64,000 nt of DNA from Pseudomonadales bacterium (GTDB taxonomy: Bacteria; Pseudomonadota; Gammaproteobacteria; Pseudomonadales; Azotimanducaceae), in the NCBI GenBank assembly GCA_022448085.1, contig JAKUTH010000005.1, positions 1 through 64,000 of the forward strand. Direction: 5' to 3'. A model generated the notes under the pieces. It worked only from the letters and a program-made list of their open reading frames with translations, did not search any database and had not been told where the DNA came from. Positions 52,833 to 61,381 of this stretch are shown here, piece by piece. Position numbers and translations under genes: made by a program. The stretch's first letter is position 1. Every line of letters begins with the position of its first letter.

Positions 52833-54017
52833 ATGGCCAACCTAGACGATTTTCAACAAGAAACCCGCGATTGGTTAGAAGCAAACTGTCCAGCGGGTGC
52901 CCGTGAACCGGGCCCGGTGCCTTGGGGCAGCACCAAAATCGAGCTCGACGATGCATCCAAACAGTGGCTCGAGCGAATGGCTAGTCGTGGTTGGACCGTC
53001 CCATCATGGCCCAAAGAATACGGCGGTGCCGAGCTTTCGCCAGACCAATACAAAATTCTTATCGACGAATTGAAACGGATCAATGCACGACCGCCCCTCA
53101 CAGGCCGTGGGGTCAACTACATAGGCCCGACAATACTGGAACTAGGTAACGACGATCAGAGAGAACGCTGGCTCCCGGGCATTGCGAGGGGCGAAGGCGG
53201 ATGGGCAATGGGCTATTCAGAGCCCGGTGCGGGTTCGGATCTTGCAAGTCTTTCAATGCGTGCTGCGCGACATGGAGATCGCTATGTGATTAACGGCCGC
53301 AAGATTTGGACATCGGACGCCATGCAAGCCGACTATATTTTTGTGTTGGCGCGAACGGCCCCCGACGAGCCGAAACACCAAGGGATCAGTTTAATTCTCG
53401 TCGACATGCAACAAGAAGGGGTGCAGGTGCGTCCCATACGGTTAATATCGGGCGCTTCACCGTTCAACGAAACGCTGTTTGAAGACGCGATCGCCCATGC
53501 TAGCGACGTTGTTGGCGGCGTTAATAACGGTTGGACTGTGGGAAAACGTTTACTGCAATTTGAACGATCTACCCACGCCGGTATCAACACGTCCGGCTCA
53601 CAGGGTGGGCGTTCTCAGCCCAGCACAATGCCCGAACAGATTCGGCGTCACGCGAAAGTTATCGGGAGTCGTATTGCTGATCCTGGAATACGCGCTCGGC
53701 TGATTCGATACCAACAAAATGACCTCGCACAACGACTTACCCAGCAACGTGTGATCGAAGAAACGCGTGCCCATGCGCCCGGCTTCGCTTCTTCTGCGGT
53801 AAAACTGACCGGGGCACTGCATACCCAAGAAGGGGACGAACTGCTCCTCCACACTTCCGGCACCCATGGACTTGATTGGGGAGCGACTGGATCATCGATC
53901 GAGACATCGGAAATCGCCAAGGCCTGGCTACGTCAGAAAGCCCTGACCATCGCCGGTGGGACGAAGGAGATCCAACTGAACATTATCGCCAAACGCGTGC
54001 TAGGACTTCCGGACTGA
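52833..54017 (+). CDS. Acyl-CoA dehydrogenase family protein
   Basis: This flavoprotein of 394 residues oxidises acyl-CoA thioesters. It has the N-terminal helical domain and GYSEPGAGSDLASL, the FAD/substrate signature. ING(R)KIWTSDA and the C-terminal AGGTKEIQLNIIAKRVLGLP, which resembles the second ACAD signature, are also present. I cannot place the catalytic glutamate with confidence. It may work with the divergent MDR/hydroxyacid/SDR genes, but this is inference. Confidence 0.87.
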   Translation: MANLDDFQQETRDWLEANCPAGAREPGPVPWGSTKIELDDASKQWLERMASRGWTVPSWPKEYGGAELSPDQYKILIDELKRINARPPLTGRGVNYIGPTILELGNDDQRERWLPGIARGEGGWAMGYSEPGAGSDLASLSMRAARHGDRYVINGRKIWTSDAMQADYIFVLARTAPDEPKHQGISLILVDMQQEGVQVRPIRLISGASPFNETLFEDAIAHASDVVGGVNNGWTVGKRLLQFERSTHAGINTSGSQGGRSQPSTMPEQIRRHAKVIGSRIADPGIRARLIRYQQNDLAQRLTQQRVIEETRAHAPGFASSAVKLTGALHTQEGDELLLHTSGTHGLDWGATGSSIETSEIAKAWLRQKALTIAGGTKEIQLNIIAKRVLGLPD

Positions 54018-54031
54018 GACACAGGTCTGTT

Positions 54032-54790
54032 TCACGCCGCTGACCAATCGCGCACGAGATCCCGATACAAAAGCCCCGAGCCGCCGAACAGGTCAAGCGC
54101 ACTACCAACGGTAAAATCAACTCGACCCTTGCCCACTCTCAAAATGGTGTCCAGGTCCATGAGGCTCGAAATCCCGCCAGCGTACGTAACCTGACTGGGG
54201 ACAATGTCGGTTAATAACGCCAATAATCGACCATCGATACCCGTGATTTGGCCCTCTTTGTCGATGGCGTGGATCAGGAATTCGCTACAGTATTGGGACA
54301 ACTCACCAAGCGTAGCCGCATCGATCGTGACATCGGTACGCGTCTGCCATCGATCCGTCATAGCAACATAGTTACCGCTTTCCTCACGGCAACTAAGGTC
54401 AAGAACAAGCCGATCCCGCCCGACCTGATCTGCAATCGACTCGAGGCGATCGCGATCAAGACGTCCACTAACAAAAATCGTCGATGTCACGATCACCGCA
54501 GCAGCGCCAGCCGCTAGCCATGACTCGGCGTTCCTGCCATCAATCCCCCCACCAACTTGCAGACCGCCAGGAAAATTCTCCAATGCTTCCCGGGCAGCGA
54601 CTTCATTGCCCGGGCCCAGCATGATCACGTGCCCGCCCACCAACCCATCATCACGGTAGCGTCGCGCATATTCCGCCGCGGGCTTGTCAGTATCAAAATT
54701 CGTCGTAGGTTCGCCATCGTCCGTGAGCGTGTTCCCCACGATCTGTTTGACGCGACCACCGTGGAGATCAATGCAGGGGCGAAAGCGCAT
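54032..54790 (-). CDS. ProFAR isomerase, eukaryotic (HIS6) type
   Basis: This TIM-barrel protein of 252 residues matches the fungal and plant HIS6 form of HisA rather than ordinary bacterial HisA. CIDLHGGRVKQIVG, the TNF...YYA/EYARRY region, HVIMLGPGN, AAREAL, LQVGGGID, VLDLSCR, and EFLIHAIDKEGQ follow the yeast pattern in order. Asp8 and the aspartate in VLDLSCR are the expected catalytic acids. It should isomerise ProFAR in histidine synthesis. It lies 8 bp after a sulfatase and away from other his genes. Confidence 0.82.
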   Translation of the reverse strand: MRFRPCIDLHGGRVKQIVGNTLTDDGEPTTNFDTDKPAAEYARRYRDDGLVGGHVIMLGPGNEVAAREALENFPGGLQVGGGIDGRNAESWLAAGAAAVIVTSTIFVSGRLDRDRLESIADQVGRDRLVLDLSCREESGNYVAMTDRWQTRTDVTIDAATLGELSQYCSEFLIHAIDKEGQITGIDGRLLALLTDIVPSQVTYAGGISSLMDLDTILRVGKGRVDFTVGSALDLFGGSGLLYRDLVRDWSAA

Positions 54791-54798
54791 CCTGCTGT

Positions 54799-56361
54799 TT
54801 ACGCGTATCGGGCATCTACGGGCGCGCCTCTTGCCGCATCATCAGCGGCGATTAGTGCGTCCGTAAGTCGTTCAATCGCTATCGCGCGTGTGGCCGTGTC
54901 GATCCCAACAAGATTCTCGCATTCGTCAGGATCTGCGACTAAATCGATCAGCTGCTCTTCGCGTTTTGAATTTCGCGTATAGCGATATGTATCGGTGATC
55001 ACGGTTCTTGTTTTAGCCGGAATCGGCGTCAACGATGCGATCAGCGGCGCGATGTCATCTTCAATGAGCACGGAATCTCGGACACTTGCTTCTGGATCTT
55101 GAATCACCGGCCTCAGAGAATACCCCTGAATACCGTCATAGCCTTGGATTGAGCACAGATCCAGGAGCGTTGGACCAAGGTCAATGCTGGACGCGAGCCT
55201 CGTCGTTCGGTTCGCTTTCTCCCCCGGGACCGAAATGACAAGCGGCACATGCAACGTCCCTCGATAATGCATGAAGCCCTTCAGCATGAGACCGTGGTCT
55301 CCCATCATGTCGCCGTGGTCACTCGTGAACACAATAATGGTGTTCGCTCGCTGATCCGTGGCTTCAAGGTGGTCGAGAATGCGTCCGACCGCGTCGTCGA
55401 CCATTTCAACCATCCCGTAAGTTGCTGCGGTCGCTTCTTGTACAAGTGCGTTACTACCGCTTCCGCAAGGTGAAACCCAATTCCGTTGATCGCGTGGATG
55501 GATTTTTCGAAACTGACGAAGGTGCTCGAAACAATCGGCGCCCGTATCCATTGACGTGGCCGGAAGTTCCATGTCCGACGGCACATGACGATCAAACCAA
55601 TCCCCCGGAGGCGTCATCGGGTGATGCGGATCCGGAAATGAACACCAAGCTAGCCAAGGGGAATTCTCCGCTCGAGCTTGGTCGATAAACGCAACGGTTC
55701 GTTCAGCGACGAAGGATGTAGAGTGCAACTCCGCCGCATAAGGCGGCCTATAAATCTGCCACCACTCTGACGAACGCTTCGAGCCCGGTGCATCCGGCCG
55801 ATAATCCGACGTTAAGTCTTCCCGTCGGGCGCCTTTATCTAGGGCCCACCTTAGATGATGGCCGCTAACCCGAGCGCCGTGATCCATTGCCAACTCAATG
55901 TGGTCAAAGCCGTAGTAGTCGTCCGGATCGTCTGGGACCTCCTCAAGAAATCGTTCGAAGTTCTCGATCTCATCCCAGCCTGCCGGATGCGGGGTTTCTA
56001 CGGCGGCACGTCCTCGGTAAGGGTTCATGGAGTTACGGCTTGAGCCGTGTTGTAAATGCGATTTGCCGATCAGTCCTGTCCTGTAATTCTCGCCACGAAA
56101 CTGCCGCACAAACGTGTTTGCACCCCAGTCTAGCGATCGGTCGTTAAAGATCACTCCATGAGCCGTCGGCATGCGACCCGTCATGATGCTGGAACGATTC
56201 GGCATGCACACCGGGTTGGAGACCCAGGCGTTCTCAAACACCGTGCCGGTCGCCGCAATACGATCGAGATTCGGCGTGCGAATCACGCGATTTCCCATAA
56301 ATCCCGTATGGTCAGCACGCTGTTGGTCCGTGATAACGAAAAGTATGTTGGGTTGTGCCAT
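54799..56361 (-). CDS. Sulfatase (formylglycine-dependent, type I)
   Basis: This is an alkaline-phosphatase-fold sulfatase of 520 residues. The N-terminus NILFVITDQQRADHTG carries metal ligands. The formylglycine motif is CMPNR (Cys52, CxPxR), and later FTSDHGDMMGDHGL gives the second metal cluster. The TDQQRAD form is seen in choline-sulfatase-like and carbohydrate sulfatases. There is no clear signal peptide. The ATG at 56361 is chosen; 10 more codons upstream are possible. Activity would need a formylglycine-generating enzyme, not present here. Confidence 0.87.
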   Translation of the reverse strand: MAQPNILFVITDQQRADHTGFMGNRVIRTPNLDRIAATGTVFENAWVSNPVCMPNRSSIMTGRMPTAHGVIFNDRSLDWGANTFVRQFRGENYRTGLIGKSHLQHGSSRNSMNPYRGRAAVETPHPAGWDEIENFERFLEEVPDDPDDYYGFDHIELAMDHGARVSGHHLRWALDKGARREDLTSDYRPDAPGSKRSSEWWQIYRPPYAAELHSTSFVAERTVAFIDQARAENSPWLAWCSFPDPHHPMTPPGDWFDRHVPSDMELPATSMDTGADCFEHLRQFRKIHPRDQRNWVSPCGSGSNALVQEATAATYGMVEMVDDAVGRILDHLEATDQRANTIIVFTSDHGDMMGDHGLMLKGFMHYRGTLHVPLVISVPGEKANRTTRLASSIDLGPTLLDLCSIQGYDGIQGYSLRPVIQDPEASVRDSVLIEDDIAPLIASLTPIPAKTRTVITDTYRYTRNSKREEQLIDLVADPDECENLVGIDTATRAIAIERLTDALIAADDAARGAPVDARYA

Positions 56362-56520
56362 CGTTCCGCACCGTTGTTCGAATCCGACCATAGCATGGCG
56401 GCCAGCGGCTTGACCTTGGCTCTACGTTGAAATTTCGTCGCGCTCGCGAAAAACCAAATAGATTGAACAAGGTGCTTGGTTTTGCCATCCTCGGTCATCA
56501 CCCGGCCCGTGGAGAGTCCG

Positions 56521-57600
56521 ATGACCCAGGACGTTGCAACCGACCGACAAGAATTCAGTTTCGATGAGCTCATGGCGGATGATCCATTCGAAAAATCTTT
56601 GGTAACGAACGACATCCAGTGCCACGGCGGGTACATCGATGGCGAATACGTCTCGCCCCGCGGCGCGCTGAGACGCCCCGCCATCCGCAACTGGCGTGAG
56701 CGTCTTTCGGTAGCAGATCATCCATTAATCACGATCCCCGAAAAATACGTGCCCCCCAATTATCCCAACTACGATCAGGCTAAATACCTTCTTCAGGAGG
56801 GCGTCGTTGAACCTGTCACCCGTGCCCTGACAATCATCGCGATCGTCGAAGGTTTTGGCGCACGCATTCGTGAAGTTTCGGTACCCGATTTTGACGCGGA
56901 GGTCGAGGAATCGGTCGACGGAACCGCACTCGCACACCTAGCAAGCGGCCTCTTTGAAGCCCACGCCAGGGACGAGGCCGGCCATCGCGACCAAGGCGGC
57001 CATAAACAAATGTGGGAGGCCGCAAGGGATGCCGGTCTCGACAAACCCGAAATACCCGATGATGTGCTGTTGCGATTGATGTCGGGTGGGCCACCGGCGA
57101 CGCGCAAACGGCTTTACCCTGAACTTTCGGAACGCATGGAATCCATGCTCCTCATGATGACCAACGTGCTCATCATTGAAACGTTTGCCGAAGACACCTT
57201 TAACTGGGCGAAAAAACTTCTTGGGGACCCTGAAGTAAGCGCCGATCCGGTACAAGCCGCTCACATTGTCGATTGCATCGCTCGCGACGAGGTACCCCAC
57301 GTCGACTACCTCACAGTTGCTCTCTCCGAACTGCGCGCGCGCACGCTGATTGGAGCCGATGGCCAATCGACCCTTTCAGGCGCCGATGTGATCGATGGCG
57401 TGTTCCGACGCCAGTTACGCGGCATGGCGACAGTTCGACCGCAGCAAAGTCGGGAACGCAGTCAAGCGGATATCCACCAGGCCGTGTCCGACAAACGCCG
57501 TGCCAGTTCAGTTGCCCGCCAATTTGAAGAGCTTGATTCCGGTTGGACGTTCCCACACCGTGATGATGAGGAACTCGACGTTCTACTGAAAAGCGCGTGA
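56521..57600 (+). CDS. Predicted ferritin-like diiron protein, family not recognised
   Basis: I do not recognise this 359-residue family by name. The mostly helical sequence carries the four-helix diiron pattern in order: Glu110 (IVEGFG), Glu152-x-x-His155 (DEAGH), Glu220 (IIETFAE), and Glu257-x-x-His260 (DEVPH). This is the ligand set of ferritin-like oxygenases and oxidases. The ATG at 56521 has GGAG 6 nt upstream; an open frame begins 45 bases earlier. It overlaps the ABC1 kinase gene by 4 bp (GTGA), so the two are translationally coupled. A role in hydroxylation is inference. Confidence 0.7.
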   Translation: MTQDVATDRQEFSFDELMADDPFEKSLVTNDIQCHGGYIDGEYVSPRGALRRPAIRNWRERLSVADHPLITIPEKYVPPNYPNYDQAKYLLQEGVVEPVTRALTIIAIVEGFGARIREVSVPDFDAEVEESVDGTALAHLASGLFEAHARDEAGHRDQGGHKQMWEAARDAGLDKPEIPDDVLLRLMSGGPPATRKRLYPELSERMESMLLMMTNVLIIETFAEDTFNWAKKLLGDPEVSADPVQAAHIVDCIARDEVPHVDYLTVALSELRARTLIGADGQSTLSGADVIDGVFRRQLRGMATVRPQQSRERSQADIHQAVSDKRRASSVARQFEELDSGWTFPHRDDEELDVLLKSA

Positions 57601-58913
57601 ACGCTGAAGCGAATTCGAGCGTTTTGACGTTCGTCCCTGCGTCGCTCGCGGAACGCGCGTACCGTTCGGCTCAAATTTCGTGGACCGGTTTACGGGTCTG
57701 GCTTCATTACCAAACCCTCATATGGTGGGACAAACTACGGCGGCGCGACCCGGACGCACGTGACCTCCATGCTGTCCATCAAAAAAACGCAGACCTTATT
57801 TTCCACACGGCCGTCTCGTTGCGAGGCATGCTCGTTAAGATGTGCCAGGTCATCGGGACTCGTTCCGACATCTTTCCTCGCGAATATGTATCCGTTTTAT
57901 CCCAATGCCAGGACCGGCTGCCGGCGCGCGAATTCGAGTCTATTCGACAGGTTGTCGAAGAGGACCTTGGCAAGCCCATTGAATCCGTTTTTGCCGAGTT
58001 CGAAACTGCGCCTGTCGCCGCCGCATCCCTCGCTCAAGTGCACCGCGCCCAGTTGGTTACCGGAGAAGAGGTGGCCGTCAAAGTGCAATATCCGGATATC
58101 GAACACATCATGCACACGGATATGACTGCGTCACGTCGCATCGCAGCGTTGTACGCGCGATTCTCAGACAACCCTATCGACTTCTTGCCACTACTCGATG
58201 AATTACAAACCCATCTTCGGATGGAGCTCGATTTTCGCCGCGAGGTAAAAAGCGCAGATCGGATCCGAGATTTTTTTTCTCGTGATCAAGACGTCCGAGT
58301 ACCTATGGTGTTCGAAGAGTTTTCGACCCGACGAATCATCACCATGGAATTCGTTACGGGCGCCAAACCCAACGACCTCGACGAGCTGCATGCGGCGGGT
58401 ATTGATACGCAAGGCTTCATGCTCCGTTTGATGCGTATTTTCAATCGCATGATCCTTGCGCACGGTTTTTTCCACGCCGACCCTCATCCAGGAAATATCT
58501 TCGTCACAGCCGATGAGCGAGGTAAGCCGGTATTTACGCTGCTCGATTTCGGGCTTTCAAAACAACTGCCGCGAGGCTTCGGTATGGGTTTGTTCGAGCT
58601 GATGTTTTCGATGATGACGTTTAACGAATCTGCCATGTTGCGAGCATTTCGAGAGCTCGGGTTCGACACGCGCAAAGGCGATGACGACAGCCTCCTCTAT
58701 ATCGCTCGACGCATGATTTCGCGCTCGGATACCGGTTCGTTTCAGGGTGAATTCACCGAAGATATGACCGATGAAATGTTTGACGCCGTTCGAGAAAGCC
58801 CCATCGTCACGGTACCCACCGATTTCGTATTGGTCGCTCGCGCATTTTCGCTGCTTTCGGGGATCGGTCACGCTATCGGCCAGCGCGGCAACGCCCTTGA
58901 TGCCATGAGCTGA
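57597..58913 (+). CDS. ABC1/UbiB-family atypical kinase
   Basis: This is a member of the UbiB/ADCK family, whose best-known members support ubiquinone synthesis. The 438-residue protein shows the Ala-rich loop AAASLAQVH (141-149), VAVKVQYP with Lys162, ELDFRREV (Glu210/Asp212), HADPHPGN (293-300) and LLDFG (Asp317). The diagnostic KxGQ motif reads KMCQ (81-84), with cysteine for glycine. The C-terminal membrane helices of UbiB are absent. The GTG start overlaps the diiron gene. Its substrate is unknown. Confidence 0.85.
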   Translation: MNAEANSSVLTFVPASLAERAYRSAQISWTGLRVWLHYQTLIWWDKLRRRDPDARDLHAVHQKNADLIFHTAVSLRGMLVKMCQVIGTRSDIFPREYVSVLSQCQDRLPAREFESIRQVVEEDLGKPIESVFAEFETAPVAAASLAQVHRAQLVTGEEVAVKVQYPDIEHIMHTDMTASRRIAALYARFSDNPIDFLPLLDELQTHLRMELDFRREVKSADRIRDFFSRDQDVRVPMVFEEFSTRRIITMEFVTGAKPNDLDELHAAGIDTQGFMLRLMRIFNRMILAHGFFHADPHPGNIFVTADERGKPVFTLLDFGLSKQLPRGFGMGLFELMFSMMTFNESAMLRAFRELGFDTRKGDDDSLLYIARRMISRSDTGSFQGEFTEDMTDEMFDAVRESPIVTVPTDFVLVARAFSLLSGIGHAIGQRGNALDAMS

Positions 58914-58990
58914 TATATAAAGAGGCAGGGCCCTGGCAAATATCCCGCGCTCCTTAAGCGACGACCCACAAAGAACATCGGAACTCATCA

Positions 58991-60391
58991 ATGGAAAACG
59001 AAACGACTCTGACGGCTGACTACCTTGTGATCGGCAGCGGCGCCATGGGGATGGCATTCACTGATGTGCTGATCCAGGAAACCGACGCCTCCGTCGTAAT
59101 GGTGGACCGCCATCATCGACCTGGAGGGCATTGGAACGATTCCTACGCCTACGTTCGCCTGCACCAACCTTCCTCATTTTACGGTGTTAATTCGCGACAC
59201 CTTGGCAGCGACGCCGTTGATCAGACCGGCTGGAACAAGGGATTGCACGAGCTCGCTTCGGGCGCCGAAGTTTGCAACTACTTCGATCAGATTATGCAGC
59301 AGCAATTTCTCCCGTCCGGTCGTGTCCAGTACTTTCCGATGTGCGATTATCTCGGCGAAACCCAGTTTAGATCACTCGTCTCTGGCCGCGAATACGCCGT
59401 ATCCGCGCGCTGCAAGGTTGCCGACGCGACGTACATGGACGTCGTCGTACCGGCCATGCGCACCCCTCCGTTTTCGGTTGACGCCGGTATTCGCTGTATT
59501 CCATTAAATGACCTCACCCGTATCGACGCAGCAGCGCGTCACTACGTTGTGATCGGCGGCGGAAAGACGGCCATGGACGCGTGCTTGTGGTTGCTCGAAA
59601 ACTCTACCGATCCGGGCGCTATTTCTTGGGTCATGCCACGAGATTCATGGATCCTAGATCGAGCGAACATCCAACCTGGTGAACTCAACGCCGAACGTAT
59701 CTTGTCGGGAGCTGCGGAAACTATGTCGGCGGTTGCCAAGGCCGAGTCAGTCGAGGAACTTTTTGACGAGCTAGAAGCTACCGGTCAATTAATGCGTCTC
59801 GATACCAACGTTCGGCCCACCATGTTTCGGTGCGCGACGGTGACCGAAACCGAACTTGAGGCATTACGGAGCATTCACAATATCATCCGGATGGGTCGCG
59901 TCACGGCACTCACCGGTGGGGAGATTGAGCTCGAACATGGCACCGTGGCGGTTGAGAACGATTCACTATTTATCGACTGCGCCGGCGATGGTCTCAAACG
60001 CCAACCCGCGGTGCCCGTTTTCCAGGAAAACAGCATTACGTTGCAGTCCGTCCGTACATGCCAACAAGTTTTCAGTGCCGCATTCATCAGCCACGTCGAG
60101 GCCAGCTACGAAGACGAGCAACAAAAAAACGAACTATGCGCCGTGGTCCCGCATCCAAATTCGGATATCGATTGGTTGCGTAACCGGTTTGCCGACAACG
60201 TGAACACTTTTCGTTGGAACCAAGACCCGAAGCTCATGGACTGGCTACGCGCTTCCCGCCTCGATCCGTTCAACCAGCCCAGCAATGGGGCCGATCAACC
60301 CAACGGTGACGACGCCGAGCGTATCGGCGAAATGATGCGAAACGCGCCGCTCGCGATGCAGAAACTGCAACAATTGTTGGGCTTTGGTTAA
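58991..60391 (+). CDS. FAD/NAD(P)-binding oxidoreductase, flavin monooxygenase-like
   Basis: This flavoprotein of 466 residues has two dinucleotide sites. GSGAMG (15-20), followed by VMVDR and RPGGHW (43-48), indicates FAD binding as in group B flavin monooxygenases. GGGKTA (189-194) suggests an NAD(P) site. No Baeyer-Villiger fingerprint was seen, and the protein could be a monooxygenase or a reductase. It begins 77 bp after the ABC1 kinase on the same strand. A joint redox role with the diiron protein is inferred from this. Confidence 0.75.
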   Translation: MENETTLTADYLVIGSGAMGMAFTDVLIQETDASVVMVDRHHRPGGHWNDSYAYVRLHQPSSFYGVNSRHLGSDAVDQTGWNKGLHELASGAEVCNYFDQIMQQQFLPSGRVQYFPMCDYLGETQFRSLVSGREYAVSARCKVADATYMDVVVPAMRTPPFSVDAGIRCIPLNDLTRIDAAARHYVVIGGGKTAMDACLWLLENSTDPGAISWVMPRDSWILDRANIQPGELNAERILSGAAETMSAVAKAESVEELFDELEATGQLMRLDTNVRPTMFRCATVTETELEALRSIHNIIRMGRVTALTGGEIELEHGTVAVENDSLFIDCAGDGLKRQPAVPVFQENSITLQSVRTCQQVFSAAFISHVEASYEDEQQKNELCAVVPHPNSDIDWLRNRFADNVNTFRWNQDPKLMDWLRASRLDPFNQPSNGADQPNGDDAERIGEMMRNAPLAMQKLQQLLGFG

Positions 60392-60456
60392 CCGTGAGGT
60401 GGAGCGAAAGTAACTCGCCTCCGTATTCCACCATCGTTCCTCTATACGCGTAACTC

Positions 60457-60672
60457 TTAGCGCAAACGATCGACTAATTGATCCTCGTCTGGGAATTCGC
60501 CGGTTTCGTGCTTGGAGTACACCAGGTCACCGTCGACCACCACATCGAAAATTCCGCCGGCGCCTTCAATAAGAAACGCATCGGCGTTATACGCGTCTTT
60601 CAATTTAGCCGCCAAACTGACGGCTTTTGGTTTATACGATCACGCGCCGCAATAAGTAATGGTGATGTCCAT
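60457..60672 (-). CDS. SelW/Rdx-family selenoprotein (in-frame UGA = selenocysteine)
   Basis: Reading 60672 to 60457 gives 71 residues if the UGA at 60640-60642 is read as selenocysteine (residue 11). The N-terminus ITITYCGAUSYKPKA matches the SelW CxxU redox motif. The rest, GGIFDVVVDGDLVYSKHETG and a C-terminal helix, is typical of the Rdx family. GGAG lies 9 nt before the ATG. Conservation continues across the UGA, and a SECIS-like hairpin follows it, so a pseudogene is unlikely. The function is thiol-based redox, exact partner unknown. Decoding would need SelA, SelB, SelD and tRNA-Sec, which are not in the window. Confidence 0.88.
60607..60625 (-). promoter_or_regulatory. Bacterial SECIS-like hairpin in the SelW mRNA
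   Basis: Starting 15 nt after the UGA, the RNA AGCCGUC-AGUUU-GGCGGCU forms seven pairs (one U-G) with a five-base loop. A G is the second loop base, 23 nt after the UGA. Known bacterial SECIS elements have a loop G in one of the first two positions and about this spacing, so SelB could bind it. Confidence 0.75.
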
Positions 60673-60804
60673 TCTCGCAATCTCCAATAATCAAGGAGTC
60701 CACGAATGATAACCGATGCGCGAGGACGTCGTATTTTCAGTGGCAGCCCAATAGGGCTGGAATAAGTACCGACGAATTCACCGCTTGGAATACACTGCAC
60801 GGTT

Positions 60805-61266
60805 ATGCAATCCGGCAGACGAAATATCTGGGTCGATGGTGATGCCTGTCCCAAAAACGTCAAAGAAATTCTATTTCGCGCCGCGGAACGCGTTCGTATC
60901 GAGTTGTTTCTGGTTGCCAATCAGTTCGTTCCGGTACCGAAATCGCCTTTGCTCAGATCCATTCAGGTTCCATCCGGCATTGACGTCGCTGACAACTACA
61001 TCGTGGAGCACGTCTCGCCCGGGGACTTGGTGGTTACCGCGGATATTCCGCTAGCAGCCCTCGTCGTCGGGAAAAATGCAGTCGCCCTCAATCCGCGTGG
61101 AACCCTCTATAACGAGGAAAATATTGGCACCCACCTAGCTCGACGTAATTTCATGGACGAATTGCGGGCCACTGGCGCTGTCACGGGCGGCCCAGACGCG
61201 TTCGGTAAAGTCGATCAGCAGACATTTGCCAATGCCCTAGACCGCTGGCTAGCGAAAAGAAACTGA
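60805..61266 (+). CDS. yaiI: UPF0178/DUF188 protein (YaiI family)
   Basis: This is a conserved protein of 153 residues. [46 protein letters not shown] and [19 protein letters not shown] are the family blocks. The fold is PIN/NYN-like with acidic residues in place for metal binding, but no function has been shown for the family. It is divergent from the SelW gene. A small hairpin (60744-60759) lies in the gap between them. Confidence 0.9.
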   Translation: MQSGRRNIWVDGDACPKNVKEILFRAAERVRIELFLVANQFVPVPKSPLLRSIQVPSGIDVADNYIVEHVSPGDLVVTADIPLAALVVGKNAVALNPRGTLYNEENIGTHLARRNFMDELRATGAVTGGPDAFGKVDQQTFANALDRWLAKRN

Positions 61267-61327
61267 ACCACTAAAAATGCCCGCCACGGACGATTGACTG
61301 CGTTCCTTCGTCGAACCCGCATTGTTC

Positions 61328-61350
61328 AGCCCCGGCCATCGGCCGGGGCT
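61328..61350 (+). terminator. Strong hairpin between convergent yaiI and phoX-like genes
   Basis: Plus-strand AGCCCCGGCC-ATC-GGCCGGGGCT forms a ten-pair GC-rich stem with a three-base loop, followed by TT. The T-run is short on both strands, but the stem strength and the position between convergent genes fit a terminator working in both directions. Confidence 0.6.
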
Positions 61351-61381
61351 TTGCAACTATCGCCGCAACAAGCCCTCAGTG

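Noticed and set aside
60640-60642. UGA in the SelW frame read as a plain nonsense mutation
   Set aside because: The stop falls precisely on the selenocysteine position of CxxU, flanking sequence is intact, and a SECIS-like hairpin follows.
60744-60759. CAGCCC-AATA-GGGCTG hairpin between the SelW and yaiI genes
   Set aside because: It has no T-run and lies in a divergent gap; could be an operator, but nothing supports it.
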